From the NCBI GenBank assembly GCA_945947725.1, contig CAMEYY010000003.1, positions 1 through 35,275 on the forward strand: 35,275 nucleotides of DNA. Reading direction: 5' to 3'. The notes below the pieces were generated by a model. The model saw nothing but the letters and a program-made list of their open reading frames with translations. It searched no databases and was not told where the DNA came from. Made by a program: the position numbers and the translations under genes. The first letter of the stretch is position 1. Each line of letters opens with the position of its first letter. The stretch comes from an uncultured Cytophagales bacterium. Lineage in GTDB: Bacteria > Bacteroidota > Bacteroidia > Cytophagales > Amoebophilaceae. Below, in pieces: positions 1 through 9,278 of the stretch.

Positions 1-2
1 CT

Positions 3-1553
3 GAACTAAGTGATGATGAAAAAAAAATAAAAGACAAATTGACCGAAGAACATAAGATTTTTCAAAAGTATCAAAATTTATTAAATCAGATAAAAAATGA
101 AACTGATTCAAGTAAGAAAAAACAATTACAAAATGAGGCGATGAAAATGCTGAAAGGTCATGGTTTTTTAGAGGGAAAGGAAGAATCTCTTTCTATTTTT
201 CAAGATACAATTAAAGATCCGGTAAAATTAAACGGTGTTAAAATTAAAAGTTTTAAGGCTGATATTAAAATTGACAACAGTGGAACTATTAAATCTACAT
301 GGACTATTGAGGCTGAAAATGCAGGAGGAAACATAAAAATACATCGATATTATTTGAATGGTAGTTCTTCTAAAATTGACAAGGATAACTATTTTACTAT
401 AGATTTTTCTAGCAAAAAAACTCAAACGTTTGATTTTGAACAAAAAATTTCTTTTCCTGAGGGTAATAATATTTTTATAGACGTTAATCTTGTTGTTTTT
501 CCTGAATGTTTTGTTAAATGTGATGACTTTAAAATACAGCTTGAGATTCCGAATGGGTATCATATAACACACCGATTTCCTTATTTAAAATTGATTGAGG
601 GAAATGTGTATAGCTATGAGAAGGCAGATAATAATGCTATAGAATCTGATTTAGCTTTTTGTTTTGGTATTTCTAAAAATGAATACCTTAAAACCGATAT
701 CAAATTTCATTATGTTGCCGACACACCTATTGGAAGTATGGAAGGGGCTATGCCTATCTATAGTGGACCTTATTTGTTTTCTCATTGTGAAATAAGTAAT
801 GCCTCGGAAGATAAAGCAAAAAAAAATAAAAAAGATGCTGTTGTCTACGAACAAACCAATTTGCCTGATAAAAAAGTTTCTTCGGCAGGAAATTTATATG
901 ATACCTTCGATCATGAATTTTTTATAAAAGGAGTTAAAAGTAATAAAATCGATATCTCTTTTAATAATTTGGAAATGTTGAAAGATATCAAAGATAGAGT
1001 TTATTCTGGTTTACAAGAAAATCATATTAAGTTTAGTAAGACTTCTGATCAATTTTTACGTATTTACGCTCAAAGAATTTTAAATGAAATTTTCCATGTC
1101 AGTGAAAAGGCTTGTACTTGTACTAAAGTTGCAGCTTTATGTAAATTTGTTCATTACTGGGTGACATACCAAGATCATAAACGAGCACATGCAATGAATC
1201 CTATTGAGATTTTTACTTTGAGAAAAGGAATTTGTGTGGATTATACTCATCTATTATTGGGTTTATGTAGTAGTATAGGAATTAATAATATTGTAAAAAT
1301 TTCAGGAATAGGTTGTAATAATTTTTCTACCTATGAAAAACACTCTTGGTGTGTTTGTTATTGTCCAGAATGTATGCACAATTTTGAATTTGATCCTACT
1401 TGGAATCAATGTTTTCAAGTTGGTCCTGAACATATTTTCTTATCTAAAACTCATCGTGTTAATGATACCGCAGATAAAATGTTAGGAGGAAATCTTCATA
1501 AAAGTATCGAAGTCTCATTTAAGAATGTTGGTAAAACAATTGTTGTTAAATAA
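3..1553 (+). CDS. Transglutaminase-like (papain-fold) protein, 5' truncated by the window edge
   Basis: The reading frame is open to the left edge (..ELSDDEKKIKDKLTEEHK..), so the TTG at 39 is probably not the real start. The C-terminal half has a Cys-His-Asp triad arrangement: RKGICVDYTHLLLGLC, KHSWCVCY, FEFDPTWN. Confidence 0.75.
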   Translation, partial: ELSDDEKKIKDKLTEEHKIFQKYQNLLNQIKNETDSSKKKQLQNEAMKMLKGHGFLEGKEESLSIFQDTIKDPVKLNGVKIKSFKADIKIDNSGTIKSTWTIEAENAGGNIKIHRYYLNGSSSKIDKDNYFTIDFSSKKTQTFDFEQKISFPEGNNIFIDVNLVVFPECFVKCDDFKIQLEIPNGYHITHRFPYLKLIEGNVYSYEKADNNAIESDLAFCFGISKNEYLKTDIKFHYVADTPIGSMEGAMPIYSGPYLFSHCEISNASEDKAKKNKKDAVVYEQTNLPDKKVSSAGNLYDTFDHEFFIKGVKSNKIDISFNNLEMLKDIKDRVYSGLQENHIKFSKTSDQFLRIYAQRILNEIFHVSEKACTCTKVAALCKFVHYWVTYQDHKRAHAMNPIEIFTLRKGICVDYTHLLLGLCSSIGINNIVKISGIGCNNFSTYEKHSWCVCYCPECMHNFEFDPTWNQCFQVGPEHIFLSKTHRVNDTADKMLGGNLHKSIEVSFKNVGKTIVVK

Positions 1554-1559
1554 TTTGTA

Positions 1560-2150
1560 ATGAATTTCTGCATTCTTGGTATTGGGAATACTGGTGAAGA
1601 ATATAAAAAAACACGTCATAATACAGGATTTATCTTGTTAGATCAATTCGCGAAAAATCATGATCTTGAATTCGTTCAAAAAAAACATGCTTACATAACT
1701 ACTTTTTCTTTTCGATCTCACAACTTCTATCTTTTAAAACCTACTACTTTTGTAAATCTCAGTGGTATCGCTCTTAGGTATTGGATGGAAAAATTAAAAG
1801 TTGAAACAGAAAATGTGCTTGTTATTGTCGATGATATACATTTAGATCTTGGGAGTATTAGGTTTAGAAATTCTGGAAGTAGTGGTGGACATAATGGACT
1901 TAAAAATATTGCTTTAAACTTAGGTTCAGAAAATTATAAAAGATTACGTATCGGTATCGGTCATGGTTTTTCAAGTGGACATCAAGCGGATTATGTTATC
2001 AATAATTTTAATGATGAAGAGTTGAAAAAAATTTTATCTTTATCACCAATTTTAGAAGATATAATCAAAGCTTTAGCTGATCAAAATGAAAATATAAGAA
2101 CAAAAATTATCAACGAGATTTTGTCAAAGTTAAAATCTAAAGAAAATTAG
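1560..2150 (+). CDS. pth: Peptidyl-tRNA hydrolase
   Basis: GIGNTGEEYKKTRHNTGF, KPTTFVNLSG, VIVDDIHLDLGSIRFRNSGSSGGHNGLKNI and RLRIGIGHG are hallmark Pth motifs. Confidence 0.95.
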   Translation: MNFCILGIGNTGEEYKKTRHNTGFILLDQFAKNHDLEFVQKKHAYITTFSFRSHNFYLLKPTTFVNLSGIALRYWMEKLKVETENVLVIVDDIHLDLGSIRFRNSGSSGGHNGLKNIALNLGSENYKRLRIGIGHGFSSGHQADYVINNFNDEELKKILSLSPILEDIIKALADQNENIRTKIINEILSKLKSKEN

Positions 2151-2155
2151 AATAT

Positions 2156-3022
2156 TTATTTTATAGCGTTAGCTCCTGCAGAAATTTCAATAATCTCATT
2201 CGTAATCATAGCTTGTCTAGATTGGTTATATAAAATTCTAAGCGATCGAATCAAGACGTCAGCGTTATCTGTAGCTTTCATCATATTAGTCATACGAGCA
2301 CCTTGTTCAGAAGCATTAGATTCGAAAAGAAGATGAGTCAATTCTGTCTTTAAGGCAAAAGGAATAAAAGTTTCTAAAATATGCAACCTCGAAGGTTCAA
2401 AAATATATTCTTCAGGGACAGCTTCTGCACCTTTAACTTCTACCTCCATAGGAAGAAATTGTTTAACGGTAATTTCTTGACTAGCAGCGTTTTTAAAACT
2501 ATTGAAGACAATCAAAACCTTATCGTATTTACCTTCTAAGAAACTTAATCTTATCCATTCAGCGAATTCATGAATTTTTTCAGTTTGTAGTTTTGAGAAT
2601 ATATCAGAGAATTCTTCGATGATTTTAAAATTATTCTTTTTGAAATAAGTTAAAGCTTTTTTCCCAACAGGTAATATGTCGATATTTTTGAAGCTTTCGC
2701 TGTTTTTATTAAAAATTTCAACAGTTTTTTTTATCACAGAAGAATTGAACGAACCACAAAATCCTTTATCAGCAGAAAAAGCTATCAAAAGAAGATTATC
2801 TTTTGCGTCTCTACAACGATATTTTTTAATAATTTCATCATTTATATCGGTCAAAATTTTGTTACCAATCTCATTCAAATATTTTTCGTAGTTTTTTATT
2901 TTGAGAAGATTTTGTTGAGCTTTACCAAATTTTGACGCGGCGATGAGTTGCATCGTTTTAGTTATCTGCCTCATGGAATTGACAGAGTTCATTCTGACTA
3001 CAATGTCTTTAATATTTGGCAT
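2156..3022 (-). CDS. atpG: ATP synthase F1 subunit gamma
   Basis: N-terminal RMNSVNSMRQITKTMQLIAASKF and C-terminal EQGARMTNMMKATDNADVLI..YNQSRQAMITNEIIEISAGANA; lies in an atp cluster. Confidence 0.95.
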   Translation of the reverse strand: MPNIKDIVVRMNSVNSMRQITKTMQLIAASKFGKAQQNLLKIKNYEKYLNEIGNKILTDINDEIIKKYRCRDAKDNLLLIAFSADKGFCGSFNSSVIKKTVEIFNKNSESFKNIDILPVGKKALTYFKKNNFKIIEEFSDIFSKLQTEKIHEFAEWIRLSFLEGKYDKVLIVFNSFKNAASQEITVKQFLPMEVEVKGAEAVPEEYIFEPSRLHILETFIPFALKTELTHLLFESNASEQGARMTNMMKATDNADVLIRSLRILYNQSRQAMITNEIIEISAGANAIK

Positions 3023-3037
3023 TTTAAAATAAAATTA

Positions 3038-4618
3038 TTAAGAACAACTTTGATATCTTTGAGCAATAATTTTAGCTTCTTCAGTGATGATATTTTTCAA
3101 ATCATCGTTCCATTCTCCAGCAGAAATTTTATCAAGACTATCTCTATTTTTAGCTTTTAAAATTTCAAGAAGGTCTTGTTCAAAATTTTTAACTTTTTCA
3201 AGAGGAACTTGATCTAAGAAACCACTCATTGAAGCAAAAATAATAGCGACTTGTTCCCCAACAGTAAGAGGTTTATGAATACCTTGTTTCAAGATTTCCT
3301 GATTTTTTCTACCTCTATTGATAACCAATTTAGTAGCGGAATCAAGATCAGAACCAAACTTAGCAAAAGCTTCTAAATCAGCGAATTGAGCTTGGTATAA
3401 TTTTAAAGATCCAGCTCCTTTTTTCATTGATTTTACCTGAGCAGCGCTACCGACACGAGAAACAGAGATTCCAACGTTAATAGCAGGACGTAGACCAGCG
3501 TTAAAGAGGTTAGACTCTAAGAAAATCTGTCCATCAGTAATAGAAATCACGTTTGTTGGAATATAAGCCGAGACATTACCATCTTGTGTTTCGATAATAG
3601 GCAGAGCAGTTAAAGATCCTCCACCTTTTACCATTTCACGTAAAGAGTCAGGAATATCATTCATTTTACGAGCGATCTCATCGTTAGCATTAATTTTTGC
3701 TGCTCTTTCCAAAAGTCTAGAGTGAAGATAGAAAACGTCACCAGGGTAAGATTCACGTCCAGGAGGTCTTTGCAATAATAAGGAAATTTCTCTATAAGCA
3801 ACAGCCTGTTTTGATAAATCATCATAAATAACCAAAGCAGAACGTCCTGAATCTCTAAAGAATTCCCCTATTGTTGTTCCAGCGAAAGGAGCATAATATT
3901 GCATTGCAGCAGCAAAAGAAGCAGGAGCAGCAACAACGACAGTGTAAGCCATTGCTCCATGTTTTTCTAATTCTTCTACGACATTAGCTATGGTAGAAGC
4001 TTTTTGTCCTATTGCGACGTAAATACAATAGACAGGATTTCCTTTATCAAAAAATTCCTTTTGATTCAAGATAGTATCTATGACTATTGTAGTTTTTCCT
4101 GTTTGTCTATCACCGATTATCAACTCACGTTGTCCACGTCCAATTGGAACCATGGTATCGATAGCTTTAATACCAGTTTGAAGAGGTTCATTAACAGGTT
4201 GACGGAAGAGAACACCTGGAGCTTTCCTTTCAAGAGGCATTTCATATCTTTCTCCAAGAATTTCACCTTTACCATCGATAGGATGTCCAAAAGTATCGAC
4301 AACACGTCCTAGCATTCCCTCTCCGACATTAATAGAAGCGATACGTCCAGATCTTTTAACGATATTACCTTCTTCAATTCCACGACAATCACCAAAAACA
4401 ACAGCACCCACACAATGTTCCTCTAAATTCAATGCAAGACCTAAAACTCCATTTTCAAACTCTAACAACTCTCCAGCTTGAACGTTTGTCAGACCATATA
4501 TGTGAGCAACACCATCTCCAACTTGTAAAACAGTTCCAATCTCTTCAACATTAGTTTTTGAGTTAGCAAGCTGTTCTTTCAAGATTGAAGTTATCTCCTC
4601 AAGATTAAAATTTGCCAT
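3038..4618 (-). CDS. atpA: ATP synthase F1 subunit alpha
   Basis: Walker [10 protein letters not shown], plus [21 protein letters not shown] and [20 protein letters not shown]. Confidence 0.98.
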   Translation of the reverse strand: MANFNLEEITSILKEQLANSKTNVEEIGTVLQVGDGVAHIYGLTNVQAGELLEFENGVLGLALNLEEHCVGAVVFGDCRGIEEGNIVKRSGRIASINVGEGMLGRVVDTFGHPIDGKGEILGERYEMPLERKAPGVLFRQPVNEPLQTGIKAIDTMVPIGRGQRELIIGDRQTGKTTIVIDTILNQKEFFDKGNPVYCIYVAIGQKASTIANVVEELEKHGAMAYTVVVAAPASFAAAMQYYAPFAGTTIGEFFRDSGRSALVIYDDLSKQAVAYREISLLLQRPPGRESYPGDVFYLHSRLLERAAKINANDEIARKMNDIPDSLREMVKGGGSLTALPIIETQDGNVSAYIPTNVISITDGQIFLESNLFNAGLRPAINVGISVSRVGSAAQVKSMKKGAGSLKLYQAQFADLEAFAKFGSDLDSATKLVINRGRKNQEILKQGIHKPLTVGEQVAIIFASMSGFLDQVPLEKVKNFEQDLLEILKAKNRDSLDKISAGEWNDDLKNIITEEAKIIAQRYQSCS

Positions 4619-4628
4619 TTTTTTAATT

Positions 4629-5186
4629 TTAAATGTTAGTTAATTTTTTTTTTAAATTTTCAAAAGCAGAACATAAGCTTTTATCATAAATTTTAGTGCT
4701 AGAAGTCAAAACAAAACCACCTAAGATTTTTGGATCAATGACATTTTTTAAAATAGCATCATCACAATTGAAAACACTTTTGACAACCTTATGCATTTTT
4801 TCTAAAGATTCTTTGTCTAAAACTCTCGATGTTACTACTTTTGTATCTACGATATTTTTGTATTCTAAATAATTTTTTATAAAACAATCTAAAACCTTAC
4901 CCCAAAGACCTGCTCTCTTATTTTCATTCATCAAATAAAAAACAGACTTAGAAATTTCAGAAATTTTATCACCAGAAAATCCATCAAACAAATTATTTTT
5001 CTTTTCTTTTTGACAAATAGGATTAGAAAAAATAATGTTGATAATTGGTTCCGCTTGCAAAATATTTTTCCAAAACAAACAATCACTGTAAACTGTTTCT
5101 AAAATATTTAAATCACGAGCACGAGCAAACCAGGCATTGGCGTAATTATAAGAAATTTTTAAATCAGAGTGTTTCATTTTGAACAA
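4629..5186 (-). CDS. atpH: ATP synthase F1 subunit delta
   Basis: Length, position between atpF and atp[11 protein letters not shown]-terminus and [10 protein letters not shown] motif. Overlaps atpF by up to 23 nt; an internal ATG (MKHSDL) is an alternative start. Confidence 0.88.
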   Translation of the reverse strand: MFKMKHSDLKISYNYANAWFARARDLNILETVYSDCLFWKNILQAEPIINIIFSNPICQKEKKNNLFDGFSGDKISEISKSVFYLMNENKRAGLWGKVLDCFIKNYLEYKNIVDTKVVTSRVLDKESLEKMHKVVKSVFNCDDAILKNVIDPKILGGFVLTSSTKIYDKSLCSAFENLKKKLTNI

Positions 5187-5688
5187 GGTTGGTTTTTTTT
5201 GTCAAAACTTCATCCATGAGCATATTCAAAAATTCGGTATTTTTATTTTCATCTTCTAGTTCTTTTCCCATCAACTTTTCAGCGATTTGAACAGAAAGAG
5301 AAATGATATCATTTTTTGAATTTCGAATAGTATCATTTTGATATAGTTTCATTGCTTGCTCAACGTCATGAACGATTTTATCCCCTCTACTTTTGGCATC
5401 CATCTCCGCAGTATCGATAATTTTCTTTCTATCATCTAAAGCCTCTTGAATTATTTTTCCTTTTTCAGTATGAGCTAATTTGACAATTTCAGAACATTCT
5501 TCTTCGATTTTTGCTACACGCTTATTGCATTCCTTAGCTTTAATTAAAGAATTTTCGATAAACTTTTCACGATCTTTGATCAAACCAAGAGCAGGTTTCC
5601 AAGCGAATTTACCTAAGATAAACAGGACAATAAGGAGAATTATAGATTGCCAAAAAAAAACCCCAAAGTCGGGAGTAAGCAAATCCAT
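5164..5688 (-). CDS. atpF: ATP synthase F0 subunit b
   Basis: MDLLTPDFGVFFWQSIILLIVLFILGKFAWKPAL membrane anchor followed by a charged helix; position after atpE. Confidence 0.93.
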   Translation of the reverse strand: MDLLTPDFGVFFWQSIILLIVLFILGKFAWKPALGLIKDREKFIENSLIKAKECNKRVAKIEEECSEIVKLAHTEKGKIIQEALDDRKKIIDTAEMDAKSRGDKIVHDVEQAMKLYQNDTIRNSKNDIISLSVQIAEKLMGKELEDENKNTEFLNMLMDEVLTKKTNLVQNETL

Positions 5689-5703
5689 AGTTCAATCCTT
5701 TTA

Positions 5704-5925
5704 TTATTTAACGACAACTAAAAGACAAACAACGACAGCAAACAAAGCAACACCTTCAATCAAAGCAGAAATAATAATCATTGCTGTTTGAACTTTACCA
5801 GCAGCCTCTGGCTGTCTACCAATTGCTTCCATTGCAGCTTTACCTATTTTTCCCATACCCATAGCAACACCTAAAACGATTATAGCAACACCTATGGCAG
5901 CACCAAATATACTTAACGAATCCAT
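5704..5925 (-). CDS. atpE: ATP synthase F0 subunit c
   Basis: 73 aa, two TM helices, polar loop GRQPEAAGK and carboxylate helix SALIEGVALFAVVV. Confidence 0.95.
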   Translation of the reverse strand: MDSLSIFGAAIGVAIIVLGVAMGMGKIGKAAMEAIGRQPEAAGKVQTAMIIISALIEGVALFAVVVCLLVVVK

Positions 5926-5970
5926 AATGTAAATTTATCACCTATTAACTTATGAATAACAAAAAAATAT

Positions 5971-6465
5971 TTAATTTTCAATTTCCATAATTTCGTAAGA
6001 AATTTTATCCCCATTTTCATCATGTAAAAGTTTTAATATTCTTTGATTCGATGATCCACGAAAAATTAAAGATGTATCTCTATTCTTTATTTCAAAACGA
6101 CCATCAACAATAACATCCACATACCTCAAGAACTCATCATAAACATGCAAATCTAAAATCTCTTCTATAGTAAAACCCGTATACACCCAAAGATCTAAAC
6201 CAATACATTTTATTTTTTTCGCTAAAGCTAACAACTCGTCAATATTCTGATAAAGAGGATCCCCTCCACTCAACGTAACATTAAAACCATTTCTCTCTAT
6301 CTCTGCAAAAATCTCATCTACAGATTTCTCAATACCTCCACTAAAATCCCACGAATTAGGATTGTGACACCCTGGACAATAATGTTTACAACCAGCAAAA
6401 TAAATTGAAGTTCTTAATCCTGGACCATCAACGATTGTTCCATGTAAAATCTCTAAAACACGCAT
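5971..6465 (-). CDS. nrdG: Anaerobic ribonucleotide-reductase activating protein-like radical SAM enzyme
   Basis: Radical SAM motif CKHYCPGC, preceded by IVDGPGLRTSIYFAGC and followed by VTLSGGDPLYQ; 164 aa is typical for NrdG. Confidence 0.85.
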   Translation of the reverse strand: MRVLEILHGTIVDGPGLRTSIYFAGCKHYCPGCHNPNSWDFSGGIEKSVDEIFAEIERNGFNVTLSGGDPLYQNIDELLALAKKIKCIGLDLWVYTGFTIEEILDLHVYDEFLRYVDVIVDGRFEIKNRDTSLIFRGSSNQRILKLLHDENGDKISYEIMEIEN

Positions 6466-6494
6466 CTGAAATGAAAAAAATTTTTATATCAAAT

Positions 6495-7502
6495 CTATCG
6501 TGATTTTTGATTCTTCTTGAAAGTGTAGCGAATATTTTTTCTGTGATTTTCAAAAGTTTGAGCGAAAAGATGATGTGTTTTATCTGGAGCTGTAACAAAA
6601 AACAAAAAATTATGTTTCTCATAATTCAAAACAGCATCGATAGTCTTTAAAGAAGGTATGCATATTGGTCCAATCGGTAATCCTCCATATCTATACGTGT
6701 TATATCGAGATTTTGCACATCGCATAATTTTGTCATTATCTCCATCTTGAGGATCATATTTTCGGGCATAAAAAGTCGTTGGATCTGATTGTAAACGCAT
6801 TTTAATTTTTAACCTGTTAATAAAGACACCAGCAATTCTCTCTGCTTCCTCTTTTTTAACAATTTCCTTTTCTATAATCGAAGCCAAAACTATAACCTCT
6901 GTCGGTGTTAATCCCATAGCTTTCGCTTTATCTAATCGCTCTTGGGTCCAAAAATTATTAAACTCATTGGATATCTTATGAAAAAATTTTTCAACAGAAA
7001 CATTCCAGTAAAATTGATAAGTATAAGGCAAAAACAAAGTTAAAATGGTATTTTCATTTACATTGTATTTTTTAAAAAAATTCTTATCACGACAAAAGTC
7101 TAAAAAGTCCTCCTCACTAAAAAGAAGATGTTGATCAAGATATTTTGCTAACTCTAACAAAGTTTCACATTGACATATAGTAACTTTTACTGGATCTTGC
7201 TCTCCTCTCGTTAATTTATTTAAAAGCTTAAAATTAGAAATATTTTCATTTATTTTATAAGAACCTTGTTTGGCAAATCTTTTCCTAAAAAAGAAAGCTG
7301 CAATTTTGAATGATAATGAATTTTTTATAATTTTTTTCCTTTTTAACTCTTTGTACAAATATTTACAAGAAGTTTTTTCTGAAAATTCTAAACGTTCATT
7401 TCCTTCGTTTGTATTCGGAGAAAAAAAAATAAAATAGATAAAGATTCCTCCAAGGATAGCAAACGAAATTAATCCTAGAAGTAAAAATTTTTTAATTTTC
7501 AT
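6495..7502 (-). CDS. mltG: Endolytic murein transglycosylase MltG (YceG family)
   Basis: N-terminal TM helix; VIVLASIIEKEIVKKEEAERIAGVFINRLKIKMRLQSDPTTFYA and YNTYRYGGLPIGPICIPS motifs. Confidence 0.93.
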   Translation of the reverse strand: MKIKKFLLLGLISFAILGGIFIYFIFFSPNTNEGNERLEFSEKTSCKYLYKELKRKKIIKNSLSFKIAAFFFRKRFAKQGSYKINENISNFKLLNKLTRGEQDPVKVTICQCETLLELAKYLDQHLLFSEEDFLDFCRDKNFFKKYNVNENTILTLFLPYTYQFYWNVSVEKFFHKISNEFNNFWTQERLDKAKAMGLTPTEVIVLASIIEKEIVKKEEAERIAGVFINRLKIKMRLQSDPTTFYARKYDPQDGDNDKIMRCAKSRYNTYRYGGLPIGPICIPSLKTIDAVLNYEKHNFLFFVTAPDKTHHLFAQTFENHRKNIRYTFKKNQKSR

Positions 7503-7707
7503 CTTTTATTGCCTGAATAGGACAAGCATTGAAGCAAGCTCGACAGCGTATACATTTTTCAGGAATAATAAAATTATGATCTTCTGATAAAGGTTCTCTT
7601 TCTACTCCATCCTTATCTTTCCACTTCTCACCAGCTTCACATACAGCTTTCATAGGGCAAACTTCAAGACATGTCCCACAGTTAATACATTCATCAGATA
7701 TTTTCAT
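7492..7707 (-). CDS. 2[4Fe-4S] ferredoxin
   Basis: CINCGTCLEVCPMKA and CIRCRACFNACPIQA, two CxxCxxCxxxCP motifs; overlaps mltG by 11 nt. Confidence 0.92.
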   Translation of the reverse strand: MKISDECINCGTCLEVCPMKAVCEAGEKWKDKDGVEREPLSEDHNFIIPEKCIRCRACFNACPIQAIKDEN

Positions 7708-7742
7708 ACAGGATATATATTAAATTGTGAATATAATTCATC

Positions 7743-9029
7743 ATGTTAAAAAGATTAAACAAGATTGGTTTTTTATTATTCACTACAGGGTGTGCCTCTT
7801 TTGAAAATTTTGTCGATAGTAAAATTATCGTAACCAAAACATCTTCTTTAGATCCTAATGTTATAGAAACATTTTCCAATAAATTCAAAAAATTAGATTT
7901 ATCTGGAACTCAAGAAATTGCTAAAACATTAAACCAAAGTATTATCAAAAATAGCAACGGAGACTTTTTCCTTATCTCAAAATCACAAGGAAAGAATAAT
8001 TGTTTTAACATGGAAAAAATTTCCTTACAAGATAATTTTGAAAATGTAAAATCCTTTTTCTTTCTAGAAGATAAATTGTTTGCTCTTTGTTTAAACGGAA
8101 GTACTATTACTATTCATGAATGTTCAAATAAAACTTCTGAATTAGATGGTGATGTGCTTCCTTTAGCTAAAATAAATTTTAATACTGCAAACTCTTTTTC
8201 TTTTAATGCTGCAAATATAAATGATTTAGGTAATAGTTTTAAAAAAATACAATATAATATCTGGCAAGCTGCTGCTATAAAGAATGAAACTTATTCTTCT
8301 CTTAAACTTAAAAATTTGGAACTTTCTTTCACTGATAATATTCATTGTTGTTCTGACTGCGTGATTGGTAATAAAAATAATTTGAAAAAAGGATGTTTTA
8401 TTCTTATTCAAACTGAAGTAAAAGAGGACGTTAAGGTTTTCGCTAATATAAATTTGGGACTATTTTTCGACGGAGAACAAATCGTTATTTCTCAAGAACT
8501 TGCTAGCGATAATTCCTTTTATCATGGTAACTTTAATAAATTTTCTATTACCTCTTTAAAATCTTGTGGAGACACTATCGTTTGTCGTGGTAAAGAGTTG
8601 AAAAATAAAAATGGGGAAGATTTTTCTGATTTTGTAATCGTTGGAAAATTTGTTCTTGATTCTGAAAATAATGTTTGTTATAAATTAATTTCTTCTCATT
8701 TTGTTGAAAACTTAAAAGATGTTACTCTTTTGAAAACAGAATGTGAAAATCCTATCGTTACAACTATTTTTGTAGATAATTCGAATAAAGTAAAATTTGG
8801 AACTTTAGTCGACGATAGATTTAGATCTCAAAATGCATCTGATCTTGTCGGTCTTGATTTTTTTAAAACAAATGCTGAATTACCAAATAGAACTAGATTA
8901 CGTGATTATAATTCTATCTTTGTTGGAGATAATGGTTTGCTTCTTCAATATAAACCTCTCGAGGCCGAAGATCATTCTAAAGATTATCTTATCACTTTAA
9001 ATGAATTACATTTACCTATGTTCTCTTAA
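7743..9029 (+). CDS. Hypothetical lipoprotein
   Basis: Long ORF in intergenic context; N-terminus MLKRLNKIGFLLFTTGCASF resembles a lipobox signal peptide; no recognisable domain. Confidence 0.75.
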   Translation: MLKRLNKIGFLLFTTGCASFENFVDSKIIVTKTSSLDPNVIETFSNKFKKLDLSGTQEIAKTLNQSIIKNSNGDFFLISKSQGKNNCFNMEKISLQDNFENVKSFFFLEDKLFALCLNGSTITIHECSNKTSELDGDVLPLAKINFNTANSFSFNAANINDLGNSFKKIQYNIWQAAAIKNETYSSLKLKNLELSFTDNIHCCSDCVIGNKNNLKKGCFILIQTEVKEDVKVFANINLGLFFDGEQIVISQELASDNSFYHGNFNKFSITSLKSCGDTIVCRGKELKNKNGEDFSDFVIVGKFVLDSENNVCYKLISSHFVENLKDVTLLKTECENPIVTTIFVDNSNKVKFGTLVDDRFRSQNASDLVGLDFFKTNAELPNRTRLRDYNSIFVGDNGLLLQYKPLEAEDHSKDYLITLNELHLPMFS

Positions 9030-9091
9030 TTTTTTCCTGTTTTACTTTGGGGAAAGATTATTTTTAATTTAAAATGATTTTATAAACTACT

Positions 9092-9164
9092 GGGGGATTG
9101 GCTCAGTTGGTAGAGCATCTGCTTTGCAAGCAGAGGGTCATCGGTTCGAGTCCGATATTCTCCA
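9092..9164 (+). tRNA. tRNA-Ala(UGC)
   Basis: Manual fold: acceptor GGGGGAT/ATTCTCC (pairs with G-U wobbles), D arm GCTC..GAGC, anticodon arm TCTGC-TTTGCAA-GCAGA, T arm ATCGG-TTCGAGT-CCGAT, discriminator A. CCA not encoded. Confidence 0.95.
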
Positions 9165-9278
9165 CTTCTTCTCAAAAAAATTCTTAAAAACAACTTGATT
9201 TTCTTTTTTATCATCGTACACTTATCACGCAAATATTCCAATGCGTAAAAATTATAACCTAACACCTATGCTCTCACT

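Noticed and set aside
228-854. Minus-strand ORFs 228-572 and 651-854
   Set aside because: Fully antisense to the transglutaminase-like CDS, low-complexity AT-driven sequence, no motifs.
4004-4312. Plus-strand ORF and overlapping minus ORF 4120-4305
   Set aside because: Alternate frames of atpA; no independent coding evidence.
9080-9265. Minus-strand ORF ending GEYRTRTDDPLLAKQMLYQLSQSPSSL
   Set aside because: It is the antisense of tRNA-Ala, a common spurious translation.
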